DNA from: Castanea sativa
Taxonomy: Eukaryota; Streptophyta; Magnoliopsida; Fagales; Fagaceae
Reading direction: 5' to 3'
Assembly: GCF_040712315.1 (NCBI RefSeq)
Contig: NC_134023.1
Location: 13,029,442-13,093,441 of the forward strand
DNA length: 64,000 nucleotides
Position 1 is the first letter of the stretch. Each line of letters opens with the position of its first letter. The position numbers and the translations under genes were made by a program. This document shows, one piece after another, positions 35,526-46,608 of this stretch. The notes beneath the pieces are model-generated. The model saw nothing but the letters and a program-made list of their open reading frames with translations, was not told the origin of the DNA and ran no database searches.

Positions 35526-37324
35526 AATGAGCATTTATCCGAGTTTATGACATTGAAGCTAGATAGAAGTAAAGCCTACGACAAGATGAAGTAGTGTTTT
35601 CTTCTTCAACTGATGGAGGAAATGGGATTCGATAGCCGATGGATTGGTCTTATTTTGGCGTGCATTAGTTCAATAACCTACTCTATTTTAGTCAATGGAG
35701 AACCAAGAGGCAATATAATTCCAACCAGAGGTTTCAGACAAAGTAACCCTTTTCACCTTATCTCTTTCTTTTATGCTCTAAAGGATTGTCAGGTCTCATA
35801 AAAAAAGTTGTCCATGAAAATAAGATTCGAGGGTTTTCTCTTTGAAAGAATGGTCCAAAGATCTCTTAATTGTTCTTTGCTAATGACAGTCTAGCCCGCA
35901 CGCTCTATGCTTTTCCCTAGCTTTCCCTGCAATGAAAGATTAGCTAGTACCCCCTGTGCCTAGGGATTCCTAGGGCATGAGTTAAGCATATAGTTGATTT
36001 TTCTTTCTTTCAATTGAGCGTCGGTACATTTAGAGTCTCTCTTCGTAGGCGTGCAAAACTACAAAGCCATTGTTCTTCAACGCGGTGAGGTGGACAATCC
36101 CTTACTCATGCTTTAGAGGAGCATCTTTCCATGAATCAATACTAACTCCTCAATCAACTTGTCATGCACAATTAGGAGATATACAATGCATCCATAATAT
36201 TTTTAAGCTGTATGAGAAAGCTTCGAGGCAACAAATAAATAAACATAGGACTACACTTTTCTTTAGCAGATCTGTTTCTTCAACCACTAAGGAGACCATC
36301 AAGGTTTTATTGGGTGTTCTAGAAATAAAAGAATTTGAAAGGTATCTCGGCTTGCCAGTTGTGGTGGGGAGAAACAAAAAAGCTAGCCTAAATTTCATAA
36401 AATAACAGGTTTGAGGAAAGATTCAAGGTTGAAAAGAAAAGCTATTGTCGCAAGCAGGTAAGGAAATTATTCTCAAAGCAGTGGTGTAAGCTATTCCCAC
36501 TTTTGCTATAAGTTGTTTTATTTTACTAGTTGGTCTTTGCCAGGATATTGAGATGATGATCAGGAAATTTTGGTGGGGTCAAAGCAAGGATTGAATAAAA
36601 ATTCATTAGAAGAAGTGGGAGTCCTTATGCCAACCAAAAGATGAAGGAGGCTTGGGATTTAAAGAAATTTGTAAATTCAATGAGGAAACGTTAGCAAAGT
36701 AGGTGTGAAGGCTAATTCATGATACTGACTCTCTATTTTACAAGGTTTTTAAGGCAAAATATTTTCCAAATTGATCTATTTTTGAAGCAAAAGCGAAGTC
36801 GGGTCATTTGCTTGGAAAAGTATTTTGAAAGCTCAGAAAGTAATTATTCAAGGTGCAAAATAGCGTGCAGGTGATGGGTGTGATGCAAAAATATTCAAAG
36901 ATAGTTGGTTGCCTAGAACCAGTGTAGGTAGTGTGATTTCACAAAACTTTTCCCTACCTACCTCTACAACTGTATCTTATATTATTGATCTGATCACAAA
37001 AGATTGGGATTTCAGCTTAATTGATTCCCTTTTTCTCCCACTTCAAGCTTAGATCATCAAAGCTATTTCTCTTTGCTCTCTACCTCAAAAAATCATCTTT
37101 ATTGGCTGCTGGAAAATCATGGTTGCTATTCCGTTAAGTTAGGGTACCATGCTTTATAAGGGTGATGAAGCCTCAACCTCAATTTTTGATGTAGCAAAGC
37201 AGTTTTGGAAGGGGATTTGGAGATTGAAAGTCTTAGGGAAGATCAAACATATTATGTGGAAAGTGTGCTGCATTGCTCTTCCTACAAAAATGAATTTGGT
37301 GAGACAAGTGAAAGCTCAAATTAG
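35526..37324 (+). pseudogene. LINE (L1-type) ORF2 remnant, part B1: reverse transcriptase and downstream
   Basis: Conserved L1 ORF2 phrases appear in order. MTLKLDRSKAYDKMK starts at about 35547; [20 protein letters not shown] and RGFRQSNPF (canonical RQGDP) follow; then a decayed FANDS where FADDS is expected (about 35870). After a foreign 260-bp block come LGDIQCIHNIFKLYEKASRQ and FERYLGLPVVVGRNKKA (about 36335-36385), then MIRKFWWGQ and KAKYFPN-type phrases. The D-to-N change in the catalytic pair, the RQGDP loss and many stops show it is dead. The 5' part is missing. Confidence 0.9.
35897..36157. other. About 260-bp foreign block inside the LINE reverse-transcriptase remnant
   Basis: Intact L1 elements go from FADDS to the HAQLGDIQ-type phrase within a few residues; here about 260 bases intervene. 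The block is visibly richer in G+C than its surroundings (for example GCCCGCACGCTC, CCTAGGGATTCCTAGGGC, AACGCGGTGAGGTGGAC) and has no LINE similarity. Organelle DNA captured at a break is possible but unproven. Confidence 0.6.
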
Positions 37325-38391
37325 TGTAAAACACTAATGCTCATTTAGACCCCTAATTTTAAGTTACGGCTTAATTGCTTTTACACTAACTCATTTTAGT
37401 GCTATACAAGAGTAAATGAAGCATAATAAACTGGAATTACTCTAGTGCATAAACTTGAACGATAAACAATAAATGTAAAGTACAATGATTAAGGGAAGAG
37501 AAATGCAAATACAAGATAACACCAAGACGTGTTATCGAAGAGAAAACTGAAAAACTCTACGAAAAATCTCTCCGCAACCCTCCAAGTCGAAATCGATTCA
37601 CTAGTGAATAAGTTGGAGTACACGAATAGCAAAAAACCATCCAAGCCTAGTTTACCCAATGTACTTGAGCCCTCCAAGCTCCTGCTACCAACGGACTTCT
37701 TGGAATCTTGTCTTCACTAGCTTTCCGGATCCCGCAATACCGTCTGATTGCATCTGTCAAGCCTCACCGGCTTCTTTTGGCAAATCTCCAAAGCTTTCCA
37801 AGCTCCAAAACACTTTCTACACTCTGAAAATGTGTGAGTTGTGTTTAAGTATAAATCTCATCTTAAGATATAACAATGGAAAAGGGAATGAGAAGAGACT
37901 ATAAGGATTTCTCATTAAAAGATGAGTAGCTTCCTCTCTCTCAAAGGCAAGTGTGTTGTGTTGTAGAAACTTATCTAGGGTTTTCTCTTTGAATAGCCTC
38001 ATTTTTTGTGGGTAATGAGAGTATATATAGTATGGGTGAAGGGTAAGAAAGTCGCACTTAAAATTCTCAAAGCAGAGAGTTTTGTGGATATCTCACGAGA
38101 TGATCTTTCTTACAAAGTACTCGCGAAATATAGCCTACCACTTTACTTTTCAGCTTCCAGCATGTGCTTCTTCTGTGGCCTTTTTGCTGGAACTTTTGCT
38201 TGCGAGCTTCTTGCCAGCTAGTTGCGAAATTGCACTAATCTTCATTGCATGCTTAATTCTTTACTAACTTAATACTAAACCTAATACAATAAAATCCCAC
38301 AAAATATAAGGAACAAAAATAATGCAATTACAATATTTTTTGTCATTGAATAATACCAATATAAAACATAGTTGTAAATCACAACTTTACA
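37325..38391. mobile_element. About 1.07-kb dispersed insert, copy 1 (inside a LINE)
   Basis: The same sequence, about 0.97 kb long, occurs at 62471-63443 inside a copia element. Shared tracts include TTACGGCTTAATT, GAATAAGTTGGAGTACACGA, TACTTGAGCCCTCCAAGCTC, CACTTTCTACACTCTGA and AAATCACAACTTTAC. It splits the LINE between ..VRQVKAQIS and DRCQLCD. Possible ends TGTAAAAC and TTTACA would suit a solo LTR, and there is a TATATATAG box near 38022. No matching target duplication was found, so its class is open. No coding capacity. Confidence 0.75.
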
Positions 38392-39271
38392 ACAAAAAAT
38401 ACTGAAAATTGATAGATGTCAACTCTGCGATGTGCTTCCTTAATCAACCATTCATGCTCTGTGGGAGTGTGAAACTATTCAAGCAGTGTATAACTTGCAT
38501 TTCGAGTGGGTGGACAGAGCTCAAACTGGTAGATTTTCATTTGACAAATTAATTAATTTTATTCGTGACAAGCCTCACTCCATGGAATTATTTGCTACTA
38601 CCGCTTGGTACATTTGGTGCCGAAGAAATAAGGTGAGGTGAGAGAACCAATGTTGCCACTGAGCAATGTTGAAGGGGAAGGCTATCAATACCTGGCTACG
38701 TATAAAAATGGAAAATCAAGACCAATCAGACTTGCTAAGCGTAAAAACATCAAATGGAAACCACCTTCGCTAGGAATGTACAAGAAAAACTATGACGGTG
38801 CGGTGTTTGTAGATTCGGGAGAAGTAGGAATTGGAGTTATTATTCGAAATTCTAGAGGTGAGGTTATGGCATCTCTAGCAGAAATTTTTTTGAATCCTTC
38901 TTCAGTTGAGACTGTGGAACTTCTTGCAACTGGGCGAGCTGTATACTAGTACAGGAGCTCGGCTTTGAAAACTCCATCTTTGAAGGTGATTCTGAAATAG
39001 TCATAAACTCCCTCCGAAACGGTGATTGGCTAAAGTCATCTATAGGTCATTTAGCACAAGACATTTTGTCCTTTGTAAACTCCCTTGGGAGTTGGTCATT
39101 GTCTCACATTGGTAGGTAAGGTAATTTTATTACACGTCTTAGCTATGAAAGCTGAACTTTCTTTTTCCCTGGATGTTTGGATGGAATTTTTTCCTCCAGA
39201 TATATTTAATGTTACAAGTGTTGTTTTACCATATCCTTGATAAGTTACTTTGAAGGTTTTCTCAAAAAAGA
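38392..39271 (+). pseudogene. LINE ORF2 remnant, part B2: zinc-finger-like segment and RNase H domain
   Basis: After the insert the LINE resumes with DRCQLCD and ALWECETIQAVYNLHF (about 38410-38500), then an RNase H-like domain: NYDGAVFVDSGEVGIGVIIR (about 38793-38850). After one frameshift near 38945 come ELGFENSIFEGDSEIVINSL and SLSHIGR. The reading ends at a TGA at 39238-39240, followed by a short tail to about 39271. This is the true 3' end of an L1 ORF2, lying directly upstream of the dioxygenase promoter. Confidence 0.88.
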
Positions 39272-39395
39272 CAAAATGTTTGCTTCTCCTTATTTTTCCA
39301 ACTCAAAAGTCACGGACCTTGCCTTCTACCAGTCAAGTGGTTGTTCAATAGACAACTAATGTAACACATACGAAAATCTACGTAATCATCTAGCT

Positions 39396-39416
39396 AGTAT
39401 TTATATATATATTATC
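39396..39416 (+). promoter_or_regulatory. TATA-like core promoter of the dioxygenase gene
   Basis: A TATTTATATATATATTA stretch lies about 105-120 bp before the ATG. It is the only good TATA candidate between the end of the upstream LINE (about 39271) and the start codon, and would leave an untranslated leader of roughly 80 bases. No CACGTG box was seen in the short gap. Position fits; function is inferred. Confidence 0.45.
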
Positions 39417-39518
39417 ACCCATGGCATTGTACTTGAATTCATCACACACAAGTTCCTCCTCTTATAATATTCAACACTCATAGACAAACCTTGAACCCTT
39501 AGATCCACACCTAAAAAA

Positions 39519-41790
39519 ATGGCTCCAAGCTTCGAAGATGGAAACTCACTATTTCACTTTGTTGTTAGAGATGGCAATGGTGTTAAAGGCCTAGTGGACT
39601 CAGGCATATCTAAGGTTCCTGACCAATACATCCAACCACAACAAGAGAGAATAGACAATCAAAATGGCATCTCACATAAACTTCCACCAATTGATTTATC
39701 AAAGCTTGATGGTCCTAACCATGACCAGGTGGTGGAAGAGATTGCTAGTGCTGCTGAGAAACTTGGGTTCTTCCAAGTTGTGAACCATGGCGTGCCTGTA
39801 GAATTGCTTGAGTCTCTTAAAGATGTGGCACACAAATTCTTTGCCCAACCACCTGAGAAGAAGGCTATTTACTGCCAAGGTGTGAGCCCCAGCCCATACG
39901 TGAAGTATGGAACAAGCTTTGTGCCAGAGAAAGAGAGAGCATTGGAATGGAAAGACTATATTAATATGGTGTATACCAGTGATGCTGATGCTCTTAATCA
40001 TTGGCCAAACGAGTGCAAGTAAGATTTTCCATATTTACTCTTACCCTTATTAGTACTATGAATTTTATACCTCCCCCAAACCAGAAGTTTCCTTTTTTGA
40101 TATAATCAATTATACATATTTTATTGCAACTGCTTTGATGTTATTGATATAATTTTTTTCCTTGAAGTTGTTTAGACTTTTTTATGGTACCACTTTGATG
40201 TTATTGCTTTTTTAGTTGAAGTTAGACTTTTTTATGGTATTCATGAACGAGATAGGAGACTGACACAAGTGCACTAGATACGAGATTGTCGACTTTACAT
40301 TACATATCATCTCTAAAGTTTTCTTATTTCCTCCTTTTAGGGAAGTGGCACTTGAGTTCTTGAACACATCAATCAAGATGGTGAGAAAATTAGTGGAGAT
40401 TTTGATTGGGAAGCTTGGAGTGACAGTAGAAGATTCAAGAATTGATGCCTTAACTGGTTTTAAAATGGTTAACATGAACTACTATCCGGCATGCCCCAAC
40501 CCAGATCTTACAGTTGGTGTAGGAAGACACTCAGATATGGGCACACTTACTGTGTTACTACAAGATGGGATTGGTGGTTTATATGTGAAAGTTGAAGAAG
40601 ACATAGATGCAGGAAAAAAGGGAGACTGGATAGAGATCCAACCTATCCCCGGTGCACTGGTCATCAACGTTGGAGATACGTTACAGGTTCATTTTCCAAA
40701 ACTCACACTTCTTACCAAGTCTCCATTTTTATTATACTAAAATAATTATTACCAAAGAGACATATTTTCTTTAGCACTGATTTGTTTAATGCAATTCGGT
40801 GCTAGTGGAGCAGCCGACTCTAGGCGGGTAAGTTGACATTATTTCATGTCTCCATTACAAAAATATCCTAAAAATTAGGAATTGTGTTAGTAACACAACA
40901 AATTGTTATAAGGTGTTAGTGTTTTATAGGTCAAAATAAAATAATAAAATATTAAACTATTCAGACCTATCACAATTAAAAACAGGTGTTTTGTAAAAAT
41001 GTTATGAGATTTTAAAGTATCGATAGAATTTCTCAAAAATTATAGGTCAATAACTAGTTTTATAATTTTATTATGAAAAATAATTATGGCAAAAATGCTT
41101 TTTTTCTCTATATTTTGGTCATATTTTCAATTTGGTCCTCAAGTTTCCATAACTTTCGTTTTGGCCCTTATAATTTTAAACTTATGTCATTTTGGTCCAT
41201 GCCGTTGTCTTACTTAAATAAAACACCTAATACTACAATTGTAACTATTGTCAACCATGTAAGCGTTTTTTTGTAAGTGAGATTACGGTAAAGAGTAAAA
41301 CCAACATAATAGCAAGTTTAAAAATATAAGGAACGAAATGAAAATTATAAAAATCTGAGGATCAAATTAAAAATATGGCCAAAATTTATGAACCAAAAAT
41401 GTTTTTTTGCCAAGATTTTTTATTTATTTATATAATTTTTGTATCTTTAGAGTTTAGACTTATTTTTTCTTTAGATACTTTATTTTTAAATGCCAAGCTA
41501 ACTCCTAATTAACAATTTCTCTACATGTTCCTTGTTAGGTAGTAAGCAATGGACGGTATAAAAGTGCTGAACATAGAGTTCGTACCACAAGCACTCAATC
41601 AAGAGTTTCAATCCCAATATTTACTACCCCTAAACCGACTGAGAAGATAGGGCCTCTGCCTCAAGTTGTGGAAATAGATGGGGTGGCTCGCTATCGGGAG
41701 TTTGCGTTTCAGGAATACATGAACAACTTTTTTGGGAATGCTCATGATGGAAAGAAGTCTCTTGATTTCGCTAAGCATGATTCTGCTTGA
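39519..41790 (+). CDS. S8H: 2-oxoglutarate/Fe(II) dioxygenase, scopoletin 8-hydroxylase-like, three exons
   Basis: Exons are 39519-40018, 40341-40686 and 41539-41790; both introns are GT-AG, and joining them keeps one frame of 365 residues ending in TGA. The start ATG has a good plant context (AAAAATGGC). Visible parts: DIOX_N region with GFFQVVNHGV at residues 83-92; NYYPACP at 213-219; catalytic Fe(II) triad H230, D232 and H294; 2-oxoglutarate-binding R304-x-S306. Nothing essential is missing. The family hydroxylates phenylpropanoids in the cytosol using O2 and 2-oxoglutarate. From memory, RHSDMGTLTVLLQDGIGG and the C-terminal DGKKSLDFA fit scopoletin 8-hydroxylase (scopoletin to fraxetin, induced by iron deficiency in Arabidopsis) better than feruloyl-CoA 6'-hydroxylase, but the two are close relatives. 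Family assignment is near certain; the substrate is inferred. Intron 2 (852 bp) holds a MITE. No partner genes lie nearby. Confidence 0.95.
41088..41411. mobile_element. MITE with long terminal inverted repeats inside intron 2 of the dioxygenase gene
   Basis: The element begins GGCAAAAATG and ends with an inverted match (..GTTTTTTTGCC). The arms remain similar for over 100 bases, with phrases of the type ATTTTGGTCATATTTT and AATTTGGTCCTCA mirrored on the other side. Long arms of this style resemble Mutator-type MITEs and echo the arms of the 2.45-kb element. No clean 9-bp target duplication was found, so the class is uncertain. It accounts for about 38% of the intron. Confidence 0.7.
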
Positions 41791-41994
41791 TTAATCCTTG
41801 ATGCACAAATTCTCATTTACTTCCATGTGACTTTACTAATCCACATATATTGTGGTTTACATCTACTCTTCTTTCTGTTCTTTTCTTTCTTTTTTCTTTT
41901 TTTCTTTTTTAACTTCTTTGTTGCAATAAGTGGGAGGATGATTTGAATCTTGATTCTACTTATAAAAGAATCAAGTAATAACATTAGAAGTGTA

Positions 41995-42221
41995 AGGATC
42001 TTGGGGGTGGTTCACTACTCTTTTTATTATGCCATGCTCCAAAGAAAAAAAACTCCTTTCATGTAATAATGAAATAAGAATAGTGTGTCAAGTTGAAGTT
42101 AAAATAAGGATCTTGGAGTGGTTCACTACTCTTTTTATTATGTCATGCTCCCAAAAAAAAAAAAAACTCCTTTCATGTAATAATGAAATAGGAATAGTGT
42201 GTCAAGTTGAAGTAAATATAA
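41995..42221 (+). repeat. Tandem duplication (about 113 bp x 2) just 3' of the dioxygenase gene
   Basis: The block starting AAGGATCTTGG at about 41995 is repeated from about 42107 with few changes, including GGTTCACTACTCTTTTTATT and ATGTAATAATGAAATA in both. Each copy has an A-rich run of different length and AATGAAATAA-like strings that could serve as polyadenylation signals. It begins about 200 bp after the stop codon, so it may be in or next to the 3' untranslated region. Confidence 0.85.
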
Positions 42222-42469
42222 TAGTCATCAAAGTGTTGTGGTTTTGAACTTTTGAGAAAGTTACATATATAAATGGGATTAAGTTAAGCATAGTTGTTTA
42301 AAAGTAGTACATTACAATGATTACATTTCTCAATTAAACTAAAATACACACTGACATTAAATTTAATTGTCCTTAAAAAGTATAATACTATTTGTGTTTT
42401 GTTAGACAACACAACTGTGTTTAAATTTAATTGTAGAACTTTTTTATATACAAGATAAAAATTCTACTA

Positions 42470-42600
42470 TGTGGAGCTCCCTTTTGGAGATTTGAATCCT
42501 GACTCTTTCTTCCTTCTACCCCTCACCCCTCCAAGAACTTGTACTTATGGAATGAGCATCACACTAAAACTTAAGAGTGCATGGTGGTACTATATACAAC
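42470..42600 (-). mobile_element. tRNA-derived SINE fragment, minus strand
   Basis: On the minus strand, CATAAGTACAAGTTCTTGG is followed by a B-box-like GGATTCAAATCTCC. It resembles the fragment at 35385-35485. Ends are not defined. Confidence 0.45.
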
Positions 42601-42606
42601 ACTTAG

Positions 42607-43117
42607 GGTCCGTTTGGTTAGAAGGGTGACAAATTTCTTCATATACCCTTTTAAAAAATTATGCCCAATTAAAACAGAAAAATGACAAAAAACCAAAAAA
42701 TAAAATTACCTAATTATATTAAAAAATAAAATTCTTGTCCAAGAAAAAAAAAATAAAGCACCCATGGCCCAAAAATCAAAAGAAAAAAAGAAGAAGAAAA
42801 ATAGAACAGAGCACCCATAGCCCCAGAAAATCAAGAGGAAAAAAAAAAAAAAAAGGGGAAGGAGGCAACTTTAAAACTGGAACTAGGGAAAAAAAACAAA
42901 AACAAAAACAACCAAGCAATAGAACAAAAGAGCAAAGTACTGGACGAAGCCCATGTGTAAGTGCACATGGGCACATGGGCATTTTTGTCATTTAGTAATC
43001 AAACTTCTCTTACCAATTTTCTTTTCATTTTGAAGACAAAACTTTTTAGTAGTTATGGGGTGAGAAAACCTAGGCTCCATCATCATTTTTCCCTCTCCCC
43101 CTCCCAACCAAACACCT
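42607..43117. mobile_element. Probable MITE of about 510 bp
   Basis: The left end GGTCCGTTTGGTTAG and the right end CCAACCAAACACC are imperfect inverted partners, a pattern common in hAT MITEs. The interior is A-rich low complexity. Target duplication not found. Confidence 0.4.
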
Positions 43118-43491
43118 TTCAATAAGTTTTTCATTTTCATTTTCTCTCCTTTTTGGTTCATCCTCTCTAAAATCCACTCTACCAATATGAAATTAAGGAA
43201 CTATACATAAATTTTGCCCAGAATGTACTTGAACGGTGAAGTTAAGACTTAAGATTGAGATTAACTCAGTGAAGGCTGCGGTGAAAAAAAATGAATTGAG
43301 TCATTAACCTTATCGGTCTAACTCCACTACCCTACTCGAGTCAACAACACGAGCACAGAATAGACCATAATAGTTACCCTACTCCAGTCAACAATATGAC
43401 ATGAGCATAGAACCCACCATAATAATAGTATAATAATACCAACAAACACCACTCATCTATCATTCACCAAACTTTTGGCTTTAGCACTTGA

Positions 43492-44261
43492 CAGCGGCGG
43501 CTCAAAATTTTTTTCTACGAGGTCAGCATTAGCAGAGTTAGAAATTTATAGGCAAGTAAAAAATAAAATGACTAGATTTTTTTTTCTTTACACGCCATTT
43601 TCATACAATTTAGTATACAATACAACTATATTTTACAAGTCTGAAAAAATTATTAGTAGTTTAAAGATTGGTAAAATAGCAACTATTGAATACATAAACA
43701 AATAGAATTAAATAATTAACTATACATTCTTGTCAAGTAACTAATCGTATATTTAATAAACCACAAATGTAGAAGAAAAGTGCAAGGGAAAAAAACTGTA
43801 CTATGTTGTCAGTGCAAAGTAAGCCAACGTCTGTGAGAGAGGGCTTTTTAAAAAAAATAAAATAAAAATTTAACGAATGAGAAAAAATTTGAACTTTTTT
43901 ATTTTTTATAAAATTAAATATTTTAAGTGTAATGCTATTAACAATTTGACACAACACTTTCAGAAAAATATCGCAACAAAATCTAGATGATAGGTAAAAA
44001 AAAGTTTTGTTAGTTATAAGTCCATATAAAAGCTAATTACAACTTACTACTTAATTTTTATTGTGAAACTATTGTGAAAAACAGCAGTAAAATGATCATT
44101 TTTAAGTTGATTTCAGTTGGATTTTTTCTTTAATTAGGATCATGGTGTTCAAATTTTTAGTTTAAAGGGGTAAAAAAAAAATTTAAGTTTATGTATAATT
44201 TTGTTTTGGGGCATTCAGGGGGTTCAAATGAACCCCTGGGTTGTGTGTAACACCGCCCCTG
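43492..44261. mobile_element. hAT-type non-autonomous element, 770 bp, 8-bp target duplication
   Basis: Ends are CAGCGGCGG and CCGCCCCTG (inverted with one mismatch), typical of hAT termini. The flanks GCACTTGA (43484-43491) and GCACCTAA (44262-44269) agree at 6 of 8 positions, as an aged 8-bp duplication would. No transposase; AT-rich interior. Confidence 0.8.
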
Positions 44262-44274
44262 GCACCTAAGATCT

Positions 44275-44362
44275 ATGTCGGTAAATATAATATCTAATTT
44301 AGTATAGAAGTATATATATATGTCGGTAAATATAATATCTAATTTAGTATAGAAGTATATAA
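44275..44362 (+). repeat. Short tandem duplication, about 44 bp x 2
   Basis: TATGTCGGTAAATATAATAT and AATTTAGTATAGAAGTATAT occur twice in succession, directly after the hAT-type element. Confidence 0.85.
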
Positions 44363-44407
44363 ATGTAAAAGTTGAGGGAATTTTAATCCTAAAAAGTAAA
44401 AAAAATA

Positions 44408-44712
44408 AAGATAAGGTTGAAAGTTTTGAAAATTCATCATTTTAGTCAAAATTTTCCATTAAAAAAAAATAGTAGTCATACAATGTGGGACATTATAGTC
44501 TATGACATGTGATTAATTATCTTTTCCAAATTCAATGAAAATATTTCATTCAGTTGACAATAAAGATAAGGCTGAAAGTTTTGAAAGTTCATCATTTTAG
44601 TCAAAATTTTCCATTAAAAAAAATAGTAGTCATACAATGTGGGACATTATAGTCTATGACATGTGATTAATTATCTTTTCCAAATTCAATGAAAATATTT
44701 CATTCAGTTGTT
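44408..44712 (+). repeat. Tandem duplication, about 153 bp x 2
   Basis: GATAAGGTTGAAAGTTTTGA begins one copy near 44408, and GATAAGGCTGAAAGTTTTGA the next near 44562. CATACAATGTGGGACATTAT and TTTCATTCAGTTG are in both. The copies are nearly identical, so the duplication is recent. Confidence 0.9.
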
Positions 44713-45440
44713 AAAAATGACACTCCTTATATATGTTTGACTTCAAATCAATGTTATTATTTTAGTGCAAGTGATCTCCCAGATTGTGATTTTAAATTAC
44801 AATTTTGCGACAAACACAAAAAATTTCACAAATTTGTTAAAATAGCAGATTATGAATAGTGAACAAATATATCATTTATTGAGAGAGAGAGAGAGGGAGA
44901 GACGTTATAAATATTTTAAAACTATTTGTAGTGTAATGTCTGGGAACGTGATGAAAATGTTTAGATTATTACTGCTGAGCATCCCTTCCCAATTTGGGCT
45001 AGCTTGTTGGGCTTTAAGAGTCTGTTTTAACTTACTTCAACCCATTTATAACTACTCCCAACCCATTTGAAATTAATCATAATTTCTTACCAAAACTGAT
45101 TACTAATTCAATTATAAAGTTCAATAATAATAAAAAATTACAAAAAAATGGTTGTTCCTATTAAAAAAAAATCATAACTTATTTGAAAAAAAAGGGAAAC
45201 ACTAAACAGATCCGTTGCATCAAATTATGTTAAGGAAAAAAAAATACTAAGTTACGCCACTGTCTGTTCTGTTTTTCATTAATTTTATAAATTTAATTAT
45301 TTAAATCATAAAAAGGAAAACAACAACTAATAACAGACTACAAGCCTTCAACAATTAAAACCTCTAAGATAAGCCTTGTAGCGTTGTCAACTGCCATATT
45401 GTATCAGAAAGAGTACTTTGGTACTGAGAGGAGAAATTTA
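44713..45440. other. Non-genic AT-rich stretch
   Basis: A (GA)n run lies at about 44881-44902. No gene or element is supported. Confidence 0.5.
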
Positions 45441-46188
45441 GGGTGCGTTTGTTTCAACAGTAAAGTAATTCCAGGAAATGTTTTCAGGAAAGGAAAATAT
45501 TTTTAGATGTTTGGTGGCATTTTAAAAAATACTTTGGAAAATATTTTCAAGTGTTTGGTTGTCATCTTGAAAATATTATAGAAAATGCATTTTGTATTTG
45601 TTGCTCACATTTTCTCACATTTTCTCAGCTTCCAAACAAATATTATTTCGTGATATAGAACAACAAAACCCAAAAAAAAAAAAAAAAAACTCATAAAATT
45701 TTCTCCATTCAAATCAACAAAAGCCAAATCGGTCAGAGAAGAACGAAGACAGAGAGAGAGAGAGAGAGGCGACTGGCGATGGTGAAGGGGAGATCGCGCC
45801 GGCGCGGCGCGGCGAAGGCGAAGGCGCGATCGGCGAAGGCGCGATCGGCGAAGGCAAAGGCGCGAATTAGATCGGCGATGGCGAAGGCGTGATCTTGCCG
45901 GTGCTGGGGTGTGACGAGACCGGTGCGATCTGGGGTTAGAGCCAGTGGTGGGGTGCGACTCGCCGGTGCTTGGCGCGATCTCTCTCTCTCTCTCTCTTTG
46001 CAAGTCTGTGAGCCCGGAAATCATTTGAAGTGAAAATAAGAACGGAAATGGTTTTACAGGGTTTTGGGGCATGATTTACAGTCAACGGAAATCATTTTCC
46101 GTTTGACTGAATTTTCCAAGACAACCAAACACGCCCAGTGGTGTAAAATTTTTTCCGGAAACTATTTACTGCCGAAACAAACGCAGCC
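45441..46188. mobile_element. hAT-like non-autonomous element, about 748 bp, with a GC-rich core
   Basis: Inverted ends GGGTGCGTTTGTTTCAAC and (other strand) GGCTGCGTTTGTTTCGGC continue as an aligned GCAGTAAA stretch. GAAATTTA precedes the left end and recurs five bases beyond the right end (46194-46201), so the 8-bp duplication is plausible but displaced. The core at 45770-45975 is strikingly GC-rich (GGCGAAGGCGCGATC repeats) against an AT-rich frame. Confidence 0.65.
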
Positions 46189-46603
46189 TTAATGAAATTT
46201 AGAGAAACCTCGCCTCACTAGTCACTACCTTCAACAATCCAACACCTTTCACATGAAATTAACGACAAAACTTAACCAGCTGGATAGCTGTAATCTGAAA
46301 TTTTAAGTGTGTAAAGTAGCACTTTTAGCAAGAAAATTTTGAAAAATAATTTAAAAAGAAAAGAAGAAAAAATGAACTATATATATCATGCCCTTGAATA
46401 TATAAGGAAGTTATAAATTTCTGGCACTTGAAAGCAACTTCACATCTTATTCAACATTTGTAAGATGATCTTAGTATCATACATTATAAATGGACAAACC
46501 TTTTTAACCATCATCATATAATATTTTCAAAAAATCATCTATCTTTCCGCATCAAATGCTTACTATTTCAGGTAATGAGAGCACCAAGTCCAGTTGGATA
46601 GTC
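46189..46603. other. Non-genic stretch between elements
   Basis: AT-rich, no recognisable gene or repeat. Confidence 0.45.
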
Positions 46604-46608
46604 AAATG

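Larger units (their letters stand above)
42222..43483. other. Intergenic stretch downstream of the dioxygenase gene
   Basis: It contains a SINE fragment (about 42470-42600) and a probable MITE (42607-43117). Between 43190 and 43483 nothing is recognised. The open frames here are A-rich low complexity. Confidence 0.5.

Noticed and set aside
45605..46072. Arg-rich 155-codon minus-strand open frame
   Set aside because: Arg/Ser/Leu repeats from the GC island of the hAT-like element; no domain and no start or splice context.
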